A stretch of 64,000 nucleotides of DNA from Acinetobacter rongchengensis (GCF_003611475.1 NZ_RAXT01000016.1:1-64000), one strand, 5' to 3'. Shown: positions 16,885 to 26,066, numbered from the stretch's first letter. Program-made: numbers and translations. The notes: a model not told the origin generated them from the sequence alone.

Positions 16885-17901
16885 ATGAATCTACTGAACA
16901 ACCGTCAAAGTATTCTTGCAAGTTATATCATCATGTTCATCGCTTTAATTTCAATTATTCCACTACACCTTCTTGCAAGTTTCTTTGCTGGTTTTGTGAT
17001 CTACGAAATGATCAATAGTTTAGGGAACATTACTGAACGATACATCGATGGTCAACGTGCGAGACTCACCATTAGCGTAATTCTTGGCATTACGATTGTG
17101 ACATTGATTACTTTTGCGATTACTAGTCTGATTAGCTTTATGCAACATGATGTGCAAGGTTCAGGGATCAATGCATTAAGTTTGCAAATTGACGCTACAC
17201 TGCAAAAGCTACAACTTGAAATTGCACAGTATATCCCTGGATTTATTCCCTATACTTTACCTGAACTGAAAGATCAAACATTGGCTTTGATGAAAGACAA
17301 TTTATCTACACTGAAACATACAGGCACTGATTTCATTCATAATCTTGCCACAATGCTGATTGGTTCAATTATTGGCATATTGGTTTCATTAAACCGTTTA
17401 CATAAAATACCTGAGCATCCTGCATTTAAACAAGCCATGATTCAACGTATTGAAAACTTATCAATATCGTTTAAAAATGTCGTATTTGCTCAATTCAAAA
17501 TTTCACTGATTAATACTGGGTTATTTCTGATCTTTTCGCATATTCTCTTACCAATCTTTGGCGTAGATCTACCCTTTGCCAATACATTGGTGATTTTGAC
17601 TTTTATTTTTGGATTAATTCCTATTGTCGGAAACCTGATTTCTAACTCGATTATTGTGATTACAGGCTTAACCATTTCAGTAACAACTGCGGGTATTGCA
17701 CTGATTTATCTAATTTTAATTCATAAACTTGAATACTTTATCAATGCTAAAATTATCGGAACAAAAATCCATGCTGCCTCATGGGAAGTCTTGTTGGCCA
17801 TGCTGATCTTTGAATCTATTTTTGGACTTGCAGGTTTAATCGTTGCACCTATTTTCTATGCCTATATCAAACTTGAATTAAAAGAAGCCAAGCTGATCTA
17901 A
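16885..17901 (+). CDS. AI-2E/PerM-family membrane permease
   Basis: The ATG at 16885 is preferred over an in-frame TTG at 16873. The 338-residue protein has two N-terminal membrane hairpins, a soluble coiled segment at about 85-150, then four or more further spans. It carries the family block FIFGLIPIVGNLISNSIIVI and the C-terminal ASWEVLLAMLIFESIFGLAGLIVAPIFY in shortened form. Members export small molecules or exchange Na+/H+; few substrates are proven. It is a single-gene unit ending in a strong terminator. A second, longer family member is encoded at 44441-45646. Confidence 0.82.
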   Translation: MNLLNNRQSILASYIIMFIALISIIPLHLLASFFAGFVIYEMINSLGNITERYIDGQRARLTISVILGITIVTLITFAITSLISFMQHDVQGSGINALSLQIDATLQKLQLEIAQYIPGFIPYTLPELKDQTLALMKDNLSTLKHTGTDFIHNLATMLIGSIIGILVSLNRLHKIPEHPAFKQAMIQRIENLSISFKNVVFAQFKISLINTGLFLIFSHILLPIFGVDLPFANTLVILTFIFGLIPIVGNLISNSIIVITGLTISVTTAGIALIYLILIHKLEYFINAKIIGTKIHAASWEVLLAMLIFESIFGLAGLIVAPIFYAYIKLELKEAKLI

Positions 17902-17904
17902 GAA

Positions 17905-17936
17905 AAAACAAAAGCTCCCGAAGGAGCTTTTGTTTT
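17905..17936. terminator. Bidirectional terminator between the permease gene and rapA
   Basis: Stem AAAACAAAAGCTCC (17905-17918), loop CGAA, stem GGAGCTTTTGTTTT (17923-17936). Its symmetry lets it stop the converging rapA transcript as well. Confidence 0.88.
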
Positions 17937-17959
17937 GTTTGAGAATCAACAAGTATGAA

Positions 17960-20797
17960 TTATGGTTTAACCACAACAAGGATTTGAATCGCTTCTGGCG
18001 TTACAGATAAACCATCCAATAAGCCCAAACCTTCTTTTTGGAATTTCTGTAAGCGTTCAATTTCATCTGCACGAATACTTGGATTGAATTGTTTTAGATA
18101 CGTTAAACGATCAATTTCATATTGCCATTTACCACCATAAATTTCTTTTGCCTGCTCACGCAATGTCGGCAATGCACCTTTAGCAATATCAAGGGCTTGT
18201 GCATAACGAGCTTCAACCACTTCACGGCGTGCTTTCACCACTTGACGGCAACTATTGCTGTCTAAATGGTGCAAGTACGGTTTAATGATCTCAGGATCAA
18301 GCTTAGCCGTGATATCTTGACCATTTTCAGTCAATAACACACGAATCAATTGTGTCGGCAAACTTGAAGGTAAATTCAACGCTTTAGGTGCAATGACATC
18401 CACTTTAAACCATACTTCTAACAAGATTGTCCCTTGTTTCAAAGCATTGGTTTTAAGAATTGCCACATTGGTGCTACCAAAAGATTGTGTACGGATAATT
18501 TCCATCACACTTTCAGTAAATGGATGTTCAAGTGTTAAATACTGAGCATCTTCACGAATCTGTGCTTGATCACGGTAGAACGTTGCTGTCATCCCTTCTT
18601 CATCAATATCTAAGCCTTGGACTTGCATTTGATCAGTTGGCTTAATGATGACTGTGCCATTACTTTGTTCATCAAAATCAATGTTCGTCGATGCCATAAA
18701 GCGCTTCATAAACATTGGCAATAATGTATTGTCATCATAATCTTCAAGCGCAGTCACAATTTCCTGTGCAACTAAAGGACGACAAGAGTTGTATTCGAGC
18801 AAACGATCACGCCCTTCTTGCAATTCATTTTCAAGTGCTTGACGTTGCACGTTTACAGCTTCAAGAAGCTCTTCAAATTCCTGACCTTTGTCAGTCAATA
18901 AGCATTCTTTTAAATCGAGAATGAAGTTTTCTTGAAGCGTTTGCGCTGTTGGAGAAATACTACTGAAAATATTCAATGCTTCATTGTACCAACGGAACAT
19001 ACGCTCTTGTGCTGTTCCTAAAAGATAAGGCACATGAATTTGAATACGATTTTCCTGACCGATACGATCTAAACGACCAATACGCTGCTCTAAAACATCA
19101 GGGTTTGCAGGTAAATCGAATAGCACCAAATTAGAAGCAAACTGGAAATTACGACCTTCAGAACCGATTTCAGAACAGAGTAAAATCTGAGCACCGTAAG
19201 AGTCTTCTGCGAAATAAGCCGCTGCTTGATCGCGTTCCAAAAGGCTCATGCCTTCATGGAACATCGCTGTGCGAATACCTGCATGAATACGTAAAGCATT
19301 TTCCAAAGCTTCGACCACTGGACCACTACGTGCAATCAGTAATACTTTATGGTGTTTTAAATCTGTACGTAATTTTTCCATCAACCACGTCACACGTGGG
19401 TCTGTTTCCATCCAAGCACCATCAAGCTGTGCTTCTTCTGGCCACATTTGCTCACGTAACTTACCGTCTTTAGACCAGTGCTCTGGTGCTGGTAACGGCG
19501 CAGGCTGGCAGTCACGACCAGGGAAACCCTGAATTGCTTCACGTGTGTTACGGAAAAGAATACGGCCCGTACCATGACGATCTAAAAGTTCATGAATCGC
19601 ACGGAAACGATGTTCAGGTTGGTCTTCAATCGGATGACCAAGTAGCTTTTCGACAGCGGCTAAATGCTCTGCTTCAAGCGGAAGATCAGACATCAACACT
19701 TCTGCAATTTTAGCGGTATGATGATATTGCTCTTCTTCATCTAAGAAACGATCAAGAGAACTAAAACGTTGTGGATCGAGTAAACGTAAACGAGCAAAAT
19801 GGCTTTCTACACCCAATTGTTCAGGTGTTGCTGTTAATAACAATACACCTTCAGTTTTTTCTGCAAGCTCTTCTACAAGGTCGTAACGGTCATTACCACC
19901 TTCTTCTTCACTCCACATCAAATGATGTGCTTCATCAACAACAAGCAAATCAAAGCCTGCTTCAAGTGCTTGATCACGCAGATCATCATGGTCGATCATC
20001 AAATCCACTGAAGCAATAATGCATTGCTCAGTTAAGAATGGATTGAGTTCAGGATCATGTTCTTTAATTGAAGCAGTACGGGTCAAATCAAACAATGAGA
20101 AGTTCAGATTGAAACGGCGGCGCATTTCAATCATCCATTGATATTGCAATGAATCAGGTACCAGAATCAAAATACGCTCAGAACGACCTGTTTTGAGTTG
20201 TTGGTGAATAATCAAGCCTGCTTCGATGGTTTTTCCTAGACCAACTTCATCGGCAAGTAAAACACGCGGTGCAAAACGCTTACCCACTTCATGCGCAATA
20301 TAAAGCTGATGTGGAATAAGACCTACACGTGCCCCCACTAAACCACGTAATGGTGAAGTTTGCATATTGGCTTGCATTTGCAAAGCTTCAATACGTAAGT
20401 CATACCATTCTTTATAGTCAATTTGGCTTGCAAGTAAGCGCTCTAATGGTTTAGACAATTGAATTTGCGCACCAATACGTGTTTCATTCAATGCCTTACG
20501 TTCTTGTTCACCATTTTCAAGCGTGCGGATTACGTTATAGCGAATCACACCATTGCGATCATCAAATGATTCTACAACCCATTTCGTGCCTTCTTGGTCC
20601 TGAACTTCATCATTTACATTGAAGACAATACGAGATAGAGGTGCGTTGTTACGTGCATAGACACGCGTTTCGTCACTTTTCGGAAAGAGAATACTAATTG
20701 AACGTTCATCGACATCAATCAATACACCTAAACCTAATTCAGTTTCTGTGTCTGATAACCAACGTTGACCTATAGCAAATTGTTGCAATTTTTCCAC
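17960..20797 (-). CDS. rapA: RNA polymerase-associated ATPase RapA
   Basis: The 945-residue protein is a bacterial SWI2/SNF2 ATPase close in length to E. coli RapA. Tudor-like N-terminal strands (GQRWLSDTETELGLG) precede motif I DEVGLGKTIEAGLI, motif II DEAHH, motif III LLLTATPEQLG, and the second RecA lobe with SEGRNFQFASNLVLFDLPANP and RIGRLDRIGQ. RapA binds core RNA polymerase and helps recycle it after termination. It is transcribed alone, with rluA upstream in the same direction after a 140-bp gap. Identification is secure. Confidence 0.95.
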   Translation of the reverse strand: MEKLQQFAIGQRWLSDTETELGLGVLIDVDERSISILFPKSDETRVYARNNAPLSRIVFNVNDEVQDQEGTKWVVESFDDRNGVIRYNVIRTLENGEQERKALNETRIGAQIQLSKPLERLLASQIDYKEWYDLRIEALQMQANMQTSPLRGLVGARVGLIPHQLYIAHEVGKRFAPRVLLADEVGLGKTIEAGLIIHQQLKTGRSERILILVPDSLQYQWMIEMRRRFNLNFSLFDLTRTASIKEHDPELNPFLTEQCIIASVDLMIDHDDLRDQALEAGFDLLVVDEAHHLMWSEEEGGNDRYDLVEELAEKTEGVLLLTATPEQLGVESHFARLRLLDPQRFSSLDRFLDEEEQYHHTAKIAEVLMSDLPLEAEHLAAVEKLLGHPIEDQPEHRFRAIHELLDRHGTGRILFRNTREAIQGFPGRDCQPAPLPAPEHWSKDGKLREQMWPEEAQLDGAWMETDPRVTWLMEKLRTDLKHHKVLLIARSGPVVEALENALRIHAGIRTAMFHEGMSLLERDQAAAYFAEDSYGAQILLCSEIGSEGRNFQFASNLVLFDLPANPDVLEQRIGRLDRIGQENRIQIHVPYLLGTAQERMFRWYNEALNIFSSISPTAQTLQENFILDLKECLLTDKGQEFEELLEAVNVQRQALENELQEGRDRLLEYNSCRPLVAQEIVTALEDYDDNTLLPMFMKRFMASTNIDFDEQSNGTVIIKPTDQMQVQGLDIDEEGMTATFYRDQAQIREDAQYLTLEHPFTESVMEIIRTQSFGSTNVAILKTNALKQGTILLEVWFKVDVIAPKALNLPSSLPTQLIRVLLTENGQDITAKLDPEIIKPYLHHLDSNSCRQVVKARREVVEARYAQALDIAKGALPTLREQAKEIYGGKWQYEIDRLTYLKQFNPSIRADEIERLQKFQKEGLGLLDGLSVTPEAIQILVVVKP

Positions 20798-20938
20798 CTT
20801 TATCTCAAGTTAGGACCGAAACACAGTTGCTCAAATCAGGAGAATATTTGAACAAAGTATACCGCCTTTACGCAATACTTTTTGACATAAAGCTCACTAA
20901 ATTCTGAGCTTTTTCACGATCTATTTAAAAAATTTTGA

Positions 20939-21583
20939 CTAAAACGGAACTGGACAATCAAATTGTACAAGCTCCTCTGTTTTAGGATGATGAAAACTCA
21001 GTTGTTGTGCATGTAAACATAACCGAGGCATCAACTGTTGTTGCTCTGCAGTTGCATACAAAGTATCACCAATAATAGGATGACCTAAATATTGCATATG
21101 AACACGTAACTGATGTGACCGCCCTGTAATTGGTGTGAGTTCAACACGTGTGACAGGCTGTCCTTGTATTTGAAAATGCTCGATTGCTTTCCAATGTGTT
21201 AAAGCAGGTTTGTTATTTGAAGGATCAACAATATGTAATGGCGGATGCTCAGGATCATAAATTACAGGAATATCGACAGTACCTTCACCTTGCAAATTTC
21301 CAGCAACAACGGCTTGATATATTTTAGATGTTTGGCGTTCTTGAAACTGACGTGAAATACTTTTTTGTCCCCATTTACTTAAACCGAATACAAGAATACC
21401 TGAGGTATCTCGATCTAAACGGTGAATCAGTAAAGTTTTGGGTTGTATTTTCAATAAGCGATTAATCACACAATCTTGTAAGTCTTCTGTTTTTCCGGGA
21501 ACTGTGAGTATGCCTGCTGGCTTATGAATCACCATAAAATCATCTTCACGATGTATCAGGTGCTCGGTTAGAAAATTACTCAA
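20939..21583 (-). CDS. rluA: Dual-specificity pseudouridine synthase RluA
   Basis: The 214-residue protein lacks an S4 domain and matches E. coli RluA in length. It has the opening VIHKPAGILTVPG, the catalytic block HRLDRDTSG with the nucleophilic Asp, and the late PITGRSHQLRVHMQYLGHPIIGD. RluA makes pseudouridine in 23S rRNA (U746) and at position 32 of some tRNAs. Other RluA-family members (RluC/D) are longer with S4 domains, which favours RluA. Confidence 0.88.
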   Translation of the reverse strand: MSNFLTEHLIHREDDFMVIHKPAGILTVPGKTEDLQDCVINRLLKIQPKTLLIHRLDRDTSGILVFGLSKWGQKSISRQFQERQTSKIYQAVVAGNLQGEGTVDIPVIYDPEHPPLHIVDPSNNKPALTHWKAIEHFQIQGQPVTRVELTPITGRSHQLRVHMQYLGHPIIGDTLYATAEQQQLMPRLCLHAQQLSFHHPKTEELVQFDCPVPF

Positions 21584-21773
21584 GGTTCAGTTCCGCTGAT
21601 CGTGCAAACAAGCGAGCAATTCTATGAATCTTGGCATGAAATTACAATGAATATTTTCGTTTTTTAGCTATATTCATCGGACTAAAAGCTTTTTATACAA
21701 AAAGTAATGTTTGCAAATATTATGACAATTGTTATGCTTGTAATATGAAAAAAATTATGTATTTGAAAACAAA

Positions 21774-22076
21774 ATGGATAATCGTTTTAGTATAAAAACC
21801 TTTATTAAAGTAATGTATCCAAACGAACATCAAGTTCATGAATATATTTTATTACATGATATGAAAAGAACAGTATTTTCTGTTGTTTGTTGTCATTGTT
21901 ATATTCAAAAACCAACTTTTGCTGAGTATCAAAAAAGCCAAGAGCTCGTTGATGAGATACTTTCAGGTTTTCCACCAGAAGAACGTGATGAATGGTTTTC
22001 TACAATCCAAGAAGCCATTCAAGAGCATGATTTAGCTTTTAATAATTTTTACAATGATTTTGTAAATGATAAATAA
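21774..22076 (+). CDS. Small protein of unknown function
   Basis: A 100-residue soluble protein that I do not recognise. It has a Cys/His cluster (VVCCHCYIQKP) near residue 40, an acidic helical C-terminal half (FAEYQKSQELVDEIL, PPEERDEWFSTIQEAI) and no signal peptide. It begins 190 bp after the divergent rluA start and is followed 8 bp later by another unknown gene with an AAGG ribosome-binding site, so the two form an operon. The pair is visibly richer in A+T than rapA-rluA, which hints at acquisition. A toxin/immunity or defence role is possible, but nothing in the sequence proves it. Confidence 0.6.
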   Translation: MDNRFSIKTFIKVMYPNEHQVHEYILLHDMKRTVFSVVCCHCYIQKPTFAEYQKSQELVDEILSGFPPEERDEWFSTIQEAIQEHDLAFNNFYNDFVNDK

Positions 22077-22084
22077 GGTATTTT

Positions 22085-22540
22085 ATGGAATTAGGCACAA
22101 CATCTCATACTGGTGATTATCCATTTATGGATAAACTTCATAAGATAAATCATCATTTCGACAGACTATATTTCAAATCACTTCGCAAAAAACAATATGG
22201 TGGAATAATTACCGATTGCATCATTGTTCCAATAAGTGTTTTTGAAGAAGAAAATGAAGATCTAAAATGGCATAAGAAAAAGTTTATACAAAAACATAAA
22301 AACAGGGATGGAGACTCTGAAGCATCTATTATATTTAACTTATATATCAATCCATTAATTATACAAAAGTTATCAACTGATGAAATTCAGCAATTGTATT
22401 GTGATTTAATCATTAATCAATTAAATGATCCAAACTTCAAACTTCCCAAAAACTTTGACAGCGTGGTATTTAAGTTAGATCTTAAAGAAATTGTTGAAGA
22501 TTTTAGACAACAAAAAATTCCCAATGAAGATACTATTTGA
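22085..22540 (+). CDS. Protein of unknown function, second gene of a two-gene operon
   Basis: A 151-residue soluble, charged protein without recognised motifs. It mixes predicted strands (GGIITDCIIVPISVF, EASIIFNLYINPLII) and helices (LSTDEIQQLYCDLIINQL). The alternating alpha/beta pattern and size resemble small immunity-type proteins, but this is an impression. AAGG lies before the ATG and the previous gene ends 8 bp upstream, so the two are cotranscribed. A conserved pairing in other genomes would be the best clue to function. Confidence 0.6.
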   Translation: MELGTTSHTGDYPFMDKLHKINHHFDRLYFKSLRKKQYGGIITDCIIVPISVFEEENEDLKWHKKKFIQKHKNRDGDSEASIIFNLYINPLIIQKLSTDEIQQLYCDLIINQLNDPNFKLPKNFDSVVFKLDLKEIVEDFRQQKIPNEDTI

Positions 22541-22727
22541 AGAGCCTTCTGACTATTCAACGAATCAAATTTTGAATTTCTATATTACATTTTGCCAACC
22601 CACAACCTAAAAAAAAGAATAAGTTATTGATAAAGCAGTTTTTTGCCGTATTTTTTGGCAACTTATCAACTTAACGCTGGTTTGATGAAATGTTATAAAC
22701 AATCAATTCAAACAAAATGAGTAAAAC

Positions 22728-23429
22728 ATGAAAAAAACTAGCCACACATTGACTTTGGCAATCTTATGTTCTTCAAGCATATTCATTACAGGCTGTGCAA
22801 CCAAAACCCTTTTAGAAAAAGATGATGGTGTCCGTACTCGCGATGTACAAAATGTTCTCGTAAATGACACAGTACTCGCTTTTGGAAAACCATCGCAAAG
22901 CATCACGAATCTTCCTGCAGACAGTATCGTGATTGCAGGACAACAAAACAGTTATGTGCTCACCTCGGGTGGCGCACGATTTGCCAAAGTTATTACAGGG
23001 CTTGATCCAAAACTTATTCAAATAGACAAAGAGCTTAAATTCTATTCTGAAAAAAATGATGGGAAATTTTCAGGCACATTACCCTTGAAATACGTCAAAC
23101 TTTCAGAAGATGTCACCAAACAAGATCGTGAATTTTTTATTGAAAATGGTGCAGAAGAATGTACAACTTCAAGCGATCAACGTTTAAAAGCACAACGTTT
23201 TTGCTTTAATTTGGCTTTATCAGGATTGATTTTTCCTCCTGCAAAAAACAGTGCTTCACTTAAACCACTGAGTAAACCCTATAGCGTCAGTATTTATACC
23301 TATACGCAAGTCAAAGACTATTCTCAAGTCGGTAGTAAAACTGCTGATAAATTGGTACTTTTTCCTTTCGCGGTTGCATTTGATGTGGTGACCTTACCTT
23401 TCCAAGCCATTCAAAAGATCTTTGATTGA
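22728..23429 (+). CDS. Putative lipoprotein of unknown function
   Basis: The 233-residue precursor has a lipoprotein signal peptide: charged MKKTSH, a hydrophobic core (LTLAILCSSSIFI) and the lipobox ITGC, making Cys22 the lipidated residue. The residue after it is Ala, so Lol sorting to the outer membrane is expected. The mature part has two later Cys residues (EECTTSS, RFCFNL) that could form a disulphide, and ends in a hydrophobic stretch KLVLFPFAVAFDVVTLPFQAIQKIF, which resembles the tail of YceK/YidQ-type small lipoproteins. The role is unknown. Confidence 0.75.
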   Translation: MKKTSHTLTLAILCSSSIFITGCATKTLLEKDDGVRTRDVQNVLVNDTVLAFGKPSQSITNLPADSIVIAGQQNSYVLTSGGARFAKVITGLDPKLIQIDKELKFYSEKNDGKFSGTLPLKYVKLSEDVTKQDREFFIENGAEECTTSSDQRLKAQRFCFNLALSGLIFPPAKNSASLKPLSKPYSVSIYTYTQVKDYSQVGSKTADKLVLFPFAVAFDVVTLPFQAIQKIFD

Positions 23430-23477
23430 TGGGTATGACGGTTAAAATAAAGTTTTAAAACGCTTAATTCATCAAAC

Positions 23478-23513
23478 AAACTGAGCTTTTACATGTAATT
23501 TAAAGCTCAGTTT
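23478..23513. terminator. Inverted repeat after the lipoprotein gene, probable terminator
   Basis: AAACTGAGCTTT (23478-23489) pairs perfectly with AAAGCTCAGTTT (23502-23513), with a 12-nt loop. The T-run after it is short (TTTAT), so termination may be weak. Confidence 0.55.
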
Positions 23514-23671
23514 ATCTGCAATTATTTTGTTACAATATTTTAGTACAAATCATTGTTTTCACTAAAAATAAATAAAGAAAATTAAACCTAAATTTTACTT
23601 ATTTTTAGTGATTTCCACATTTAAAAAAAATGAATACTTTATCAATATAAACATCAAAGTTGAGTTCTGCG

Positions 23672-24610
23672 ATGAATCTTGGAATAAATAAACACGTATA
23701 TAGTGTGGCAACGCATAATTGGATGAGACATTTAAATCCAAACTTAAAATTAAGTGAAATCACCATCCCGGGGACACATTGCTCAGCGACTTATAATTTT
23801 GATGACTCGATGAATCATCTTAAACATCAGAACTATACTTTACTCGAACAACTTCATGATGGGATCCGTTATTTGGATATCCAGTTAGCATGTACACATC
23901 CCGAAGATTACACTTTGAGTGTGATTCATGATCGTTACCATTGCCAAATTAATTTTGAGCAAGTGCTTTTGACCTGCAAAAGCTTCTTAAAACGCAATCC
24001 TACAGAAATCATCTGTATTCAAATTGCGCAAAGAGAAACTAAGTTTTTCAATTTTAAACGTAATTTCATGTATCACTTAGAAGAGTATCTAATTGAAGGC
24101 GATAAAACCTATTTTTCAGAATGTGATCACAATACAACACTCAGTGAATTGAGAGGAAAAATTGTGTTCTTTAATCATTGTACTGCGATCAGTGAAATCG
24201 GTATTCCGTGCCCAGCTGGATTATATGAATACTCAAATCACTTGGACCAAAAGTTCCGTATCTTGCCATTACAATATCAAACCGAAACTTCAGGTCAAAT
24301 CGCGGCAATTAAAAGAGTGATTGATGAGGCTTCAACCAACAACGATGACACTTTATACATTAGCTATAACTGTGTACAAACCCATTCTGAAAAAGAAACA
24401 CCTTATGACTTAGCTTGGGGCAATGGTTTAACTGCATATCCAGTAATGAATAAATCATTGATGGTTATTTTGGAAAACTTACCGAATCATCCAGCGCGTA
24501 TAGGTGTTATTTTATTGGATTATTACCGTAATATGGATAAAAATGGCTTCAATCTAACTAAAACCCTGATTGAACTTAACTTACGCTATAGTGTGAAGAA
24601 TTTCATATGA
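23672..24610 (+). CDS. Phosphatidylinositol-specific phospholipase C X-domain protein
   Basis: ATG at 23672 is preferred over an in-frame TTG at 23660. The 312-residue protein shows the bacterial PI-PLC core: His36 in TIPGTHCSAT and His86 in SVIHDRYH, 50 residues apart as in Bacillus cereus PI-PLC. Between them lies GIRYLDIQ, where bacterial enzymes usually have an Arg at the Gln position. No signal peptide or membrane segment is visible, unlike secreted PI-PLCs. It could act on lipids inside the cell, be exported by a signal-independent system, or use a different phosphodiester. Neighbours do not suggest a pathway; it stands alone before an inverted repeat. Confidence 0.75.
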   Translation: MNLGINKHVYSVATHNWMRHLNPNLKLSEITIPGTHCSATYNFDDSMNHLKHQNYTLLEQLHDGIRYLDIQLACTHPEDYTLSVIHDRYHCQINFEQVLLTCKSFLKRNPTEIICIQIAQRETKFFNFKRNFMYHLEEYLIEGDKTYFSECDHNTTLSELRGKIVFFNHCTAISEIGIPCPAGLYEYSNHLDQKFRILPLQYQTETSGQIAAIKRVIDEASTNNDDTLYISYNCVQTHSEKETPYDLAWGNGLTAYPVMNKSLMVILENLPNHPARIGVILLDYYRNMDKNGFNLTKTLIELNLRYSVKNFI

Positions 24611-24624
24611 TTAAAATTCTAAGC

Positions 24625-24665
24625 ATAACTCCATTAAAGTAATCATTTGATCTTAATGGAGTTAT
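24625..24665. terminator. Inverted repeat after the PI-PLC gene, probable terminator
   Basis: ATAACTCCATTAA (24625-24637) and TTAATGGAGTTAT (24653-24665) form a perfect 13-bp stem with a 15-nt loop. The flanking T-run is weak on both strands. Confidence 0.55.
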
Positions 24666-24762
24666 TTAAAATTAGCAGTTCAGTTCCTATAGATTATCAT
24701 ATCAAAACACAAAACTAGAGAAATCAAACAGTAAAACAAAAACCACATTTAAAACCATCAAC

Positions 24763-25389
24763 TTAAGCATTGACCATCTTATTCTGTTTTCTTTCTTGCA
24801 CTGCTTTTTTAATCACTTGATAACCACCAGTTAATCCCAGTATAGAAATCACCAAAGCGACCATTAGATCTGGAAGCAAACTGCCTGTACCAAACACACC
24901 TACCGCAGCAAAGATCACGGCGACATTCCCAATCGCATCATTACGGCTACATAGCCATACCGACTGCATATTGGAATCACCATCACGAAATGCGTACAGA
25001 ACCACAGCAGCAATAACATTGGCAATTAAAGCAAGCACACCGATGACACCCATAGTCATCGCTTCAGGCGGAATACCCTGTACATATGCATAGGCAGTTT
25101 TTGCAATCACAACCAAGCCAAACAAAGCCATGCTGAGACCTTTCATTAATGCGACTGTCGCACGCCAATACAGACTTGCACCTAAAACGGCCAGTGAAAT
25201 TCCATAATTGACCGCATCCCCAAAGAAATCTAGAGAATCTGCCCAAAGTGCCGATGAATGCGCATAAGCACCACCAATCAACTCAACGAAGAACATAGTT
25301 AAATTGATAAACAAAGCGATCCATAATGCTGTACGAAACTTACTGTTCGGTTTTTGTGGCGCAGGTTCATGGCTACAAGTACATGCCAT
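24763..25389 (-). CDS. Cation-diffusion-facilitator-type metal transporter (short)
   Basis: The ATG at 25389 has GAGGA upstream; the open frame starts at a GTG at 25401. The 208-residue protein has a Cys/His N-terminus (MACTCSHEP) and about six membrane spans. Metal-site-like segments are ALWADSLDFFGDAVNYG and WLCSRNDAIGN, which match the paired D/H-x3-D pattern of CDF transporters with Asn/Asp substitutions. It lacks the usual cytoplasmic C-terminal domain. The divergent MerR gene and the operator with a 19-bp spacer in front indicate metal-induced export of a divalent cation such as Zn, Cd, Co or Pb. Confidence 0.8.
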   Translation of the reverse strand: MACTCSHEPAPQKPNSKFRTALWIALFINLTMFFVELIGGAYAHSSALWADSLDFFGDAVNYGISLAVLGASLYWRATVALMKGLSMALFGLVVIAKTAYAYVQGIPPEAMTMGVIGVLALIANVIAAVVLYAFRDGDSNMQSVWLCSRNDAIGNVAVIFAAVGVFGTGSLLPDLMVALVISILGLTGGYQVIKKAVQERKQNKMVNA

Positions 25390-25429
25390 AACATTCCTCA
25401 CTTGAATAAATCATCATCTGTATTATGCT

Positions 25430-25460
25430 ATTCAAAACCATGGAGTAACTCCAAGGTCAA
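25430..25460 (-). promoter_or_regulatory. MerR-type promoter/operator with 19-bp spacer
   Basis: On the minus strand TTGACC (25455-25460) and TTGAAT (25430-25435) are separated by 19 bp. The near-perfect dyad ACCATGGAGT-A-ACTCCAAGGT (25437-25457) fills the spacer. An overlong spacer with a central dyad is the mark of MerR-family activated promoters; it drives the CDF gene. Confidence 0.85.
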
Positions 25461-25493
25461 GTCGATTCTGAATAATAAACGAGGTAATAAATC

Positions 25494-25898
25494 ATGCATC
25501 ATTATTTAATCAGTGATTTAGCCAAAAAGACCCAGCTCAGCAATGACACCATTCGTTTTTATGAGAAGAAACAATTAATTAAGCCCAGTTTTAGAGCAGA
25601 TAATAATTATAAATATTATGATGATGAAGCATTAAAACGTCTGATTTTTATCAAACGTTGTCGTTCTTTAGATATGACTTTACATGAAATCACTCAACTC
25701 CTTGAACAAATTCAATATCCTGAGCAAGGCTGCAAAGTGATTGATCAATTGATTGAGGAACACATTCAACATGTAGAGACCCGAATCCAAGAATTGATGA
25801 GTTTTAAAACTCAATTACATGAATTACGTCAATCCTGTGCCTCAAATACCACCATCGATCATTGCCAAATTGTCAAACAACTGGAGACTTCTGAATAA
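25494..25898 (+). CDS. MerR-family metal-responsive regulator (CadR/PbrR-like)
   Basis: The 134-residue protein has the MerR winged helix at residues 1-70 (ISDLAKKTQLSNDTIRFYEKKQLIKP, then YDDEALKRLIFIKRCRSLDMTL), a dimerisation helix, and a metal-binding end. Cys82-region QGCKVIDQLI and the tail SCASNTTIDHC give the Cys pattern of CadR/PbrR-type sensors of Cd, Pb or Zn. It is divergent from the CDF transporter with a MerR-type operator between. The exact metal cannot be decided. It is followed after 22 bp by the arsH remnant of the converging ars operon. Confidence 0.87.
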   Translation: MHHYLISDLAKKTQLSNDTIRFYEKKQLIKPSFRADNNYKYYDDEALKRLIFIKRCRSLDMTLHEITQLLEQIQYPEQGCKVIDQLIEEHIQHVETRIQELMSFKTQLHELRQSCASNTTIDHCQIVKQLETSE

Positions 25899-25919
25899 CT
25901 GATAAAGTTTATAAAAAAC

Positions 25920-26065
25920 TTACAATGCCTTCTGATTTACCCGTTTAGACAACTGCTCTGCCGATTCTTTGCGTTCAGAATAACGATCTGTAAAAGTATT
26001 TTGGATTGAATCTGATCCAAACTTGGTGTTTGCAATAACGCTAAATCAATATTGGGTAGGTTCAT
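25920..26065 (-). pseudogene. arsH: arsH deletion remnant (both ends kept, middle lost)
   Basis: One base after the acr3 stop an ATG opens MNLPNIDLALLQTPSLDQIQ, like the start of ArsH proteins. The same 146 bp read in another frame ends with TDRYSERKESAEQLSKRV followed by NQKAL and a stop at 25920-25922, like the ArsH C-terminus. Some 180 or more residues are missing between them, and the junction changes frame, so the start now reads into 24 nonsense codons. ArsH is an NADPH-FMN oxidoreductase that detoxifies organoarsenicals. The scar shows that the operon was once arsR-acr3-arsH. Confidence 0.75.
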
Positions 26066-26066
26066 T

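Noticed and set aside
17960..20797. Several ORFs on the opposite strand within rapA (e.g. 18715-18924, 19486-19713, 19771-20019)
   Set aside because: They mirror rapA codons, lack ribosome-binding sites and show low-complexity, unnatural compositions.
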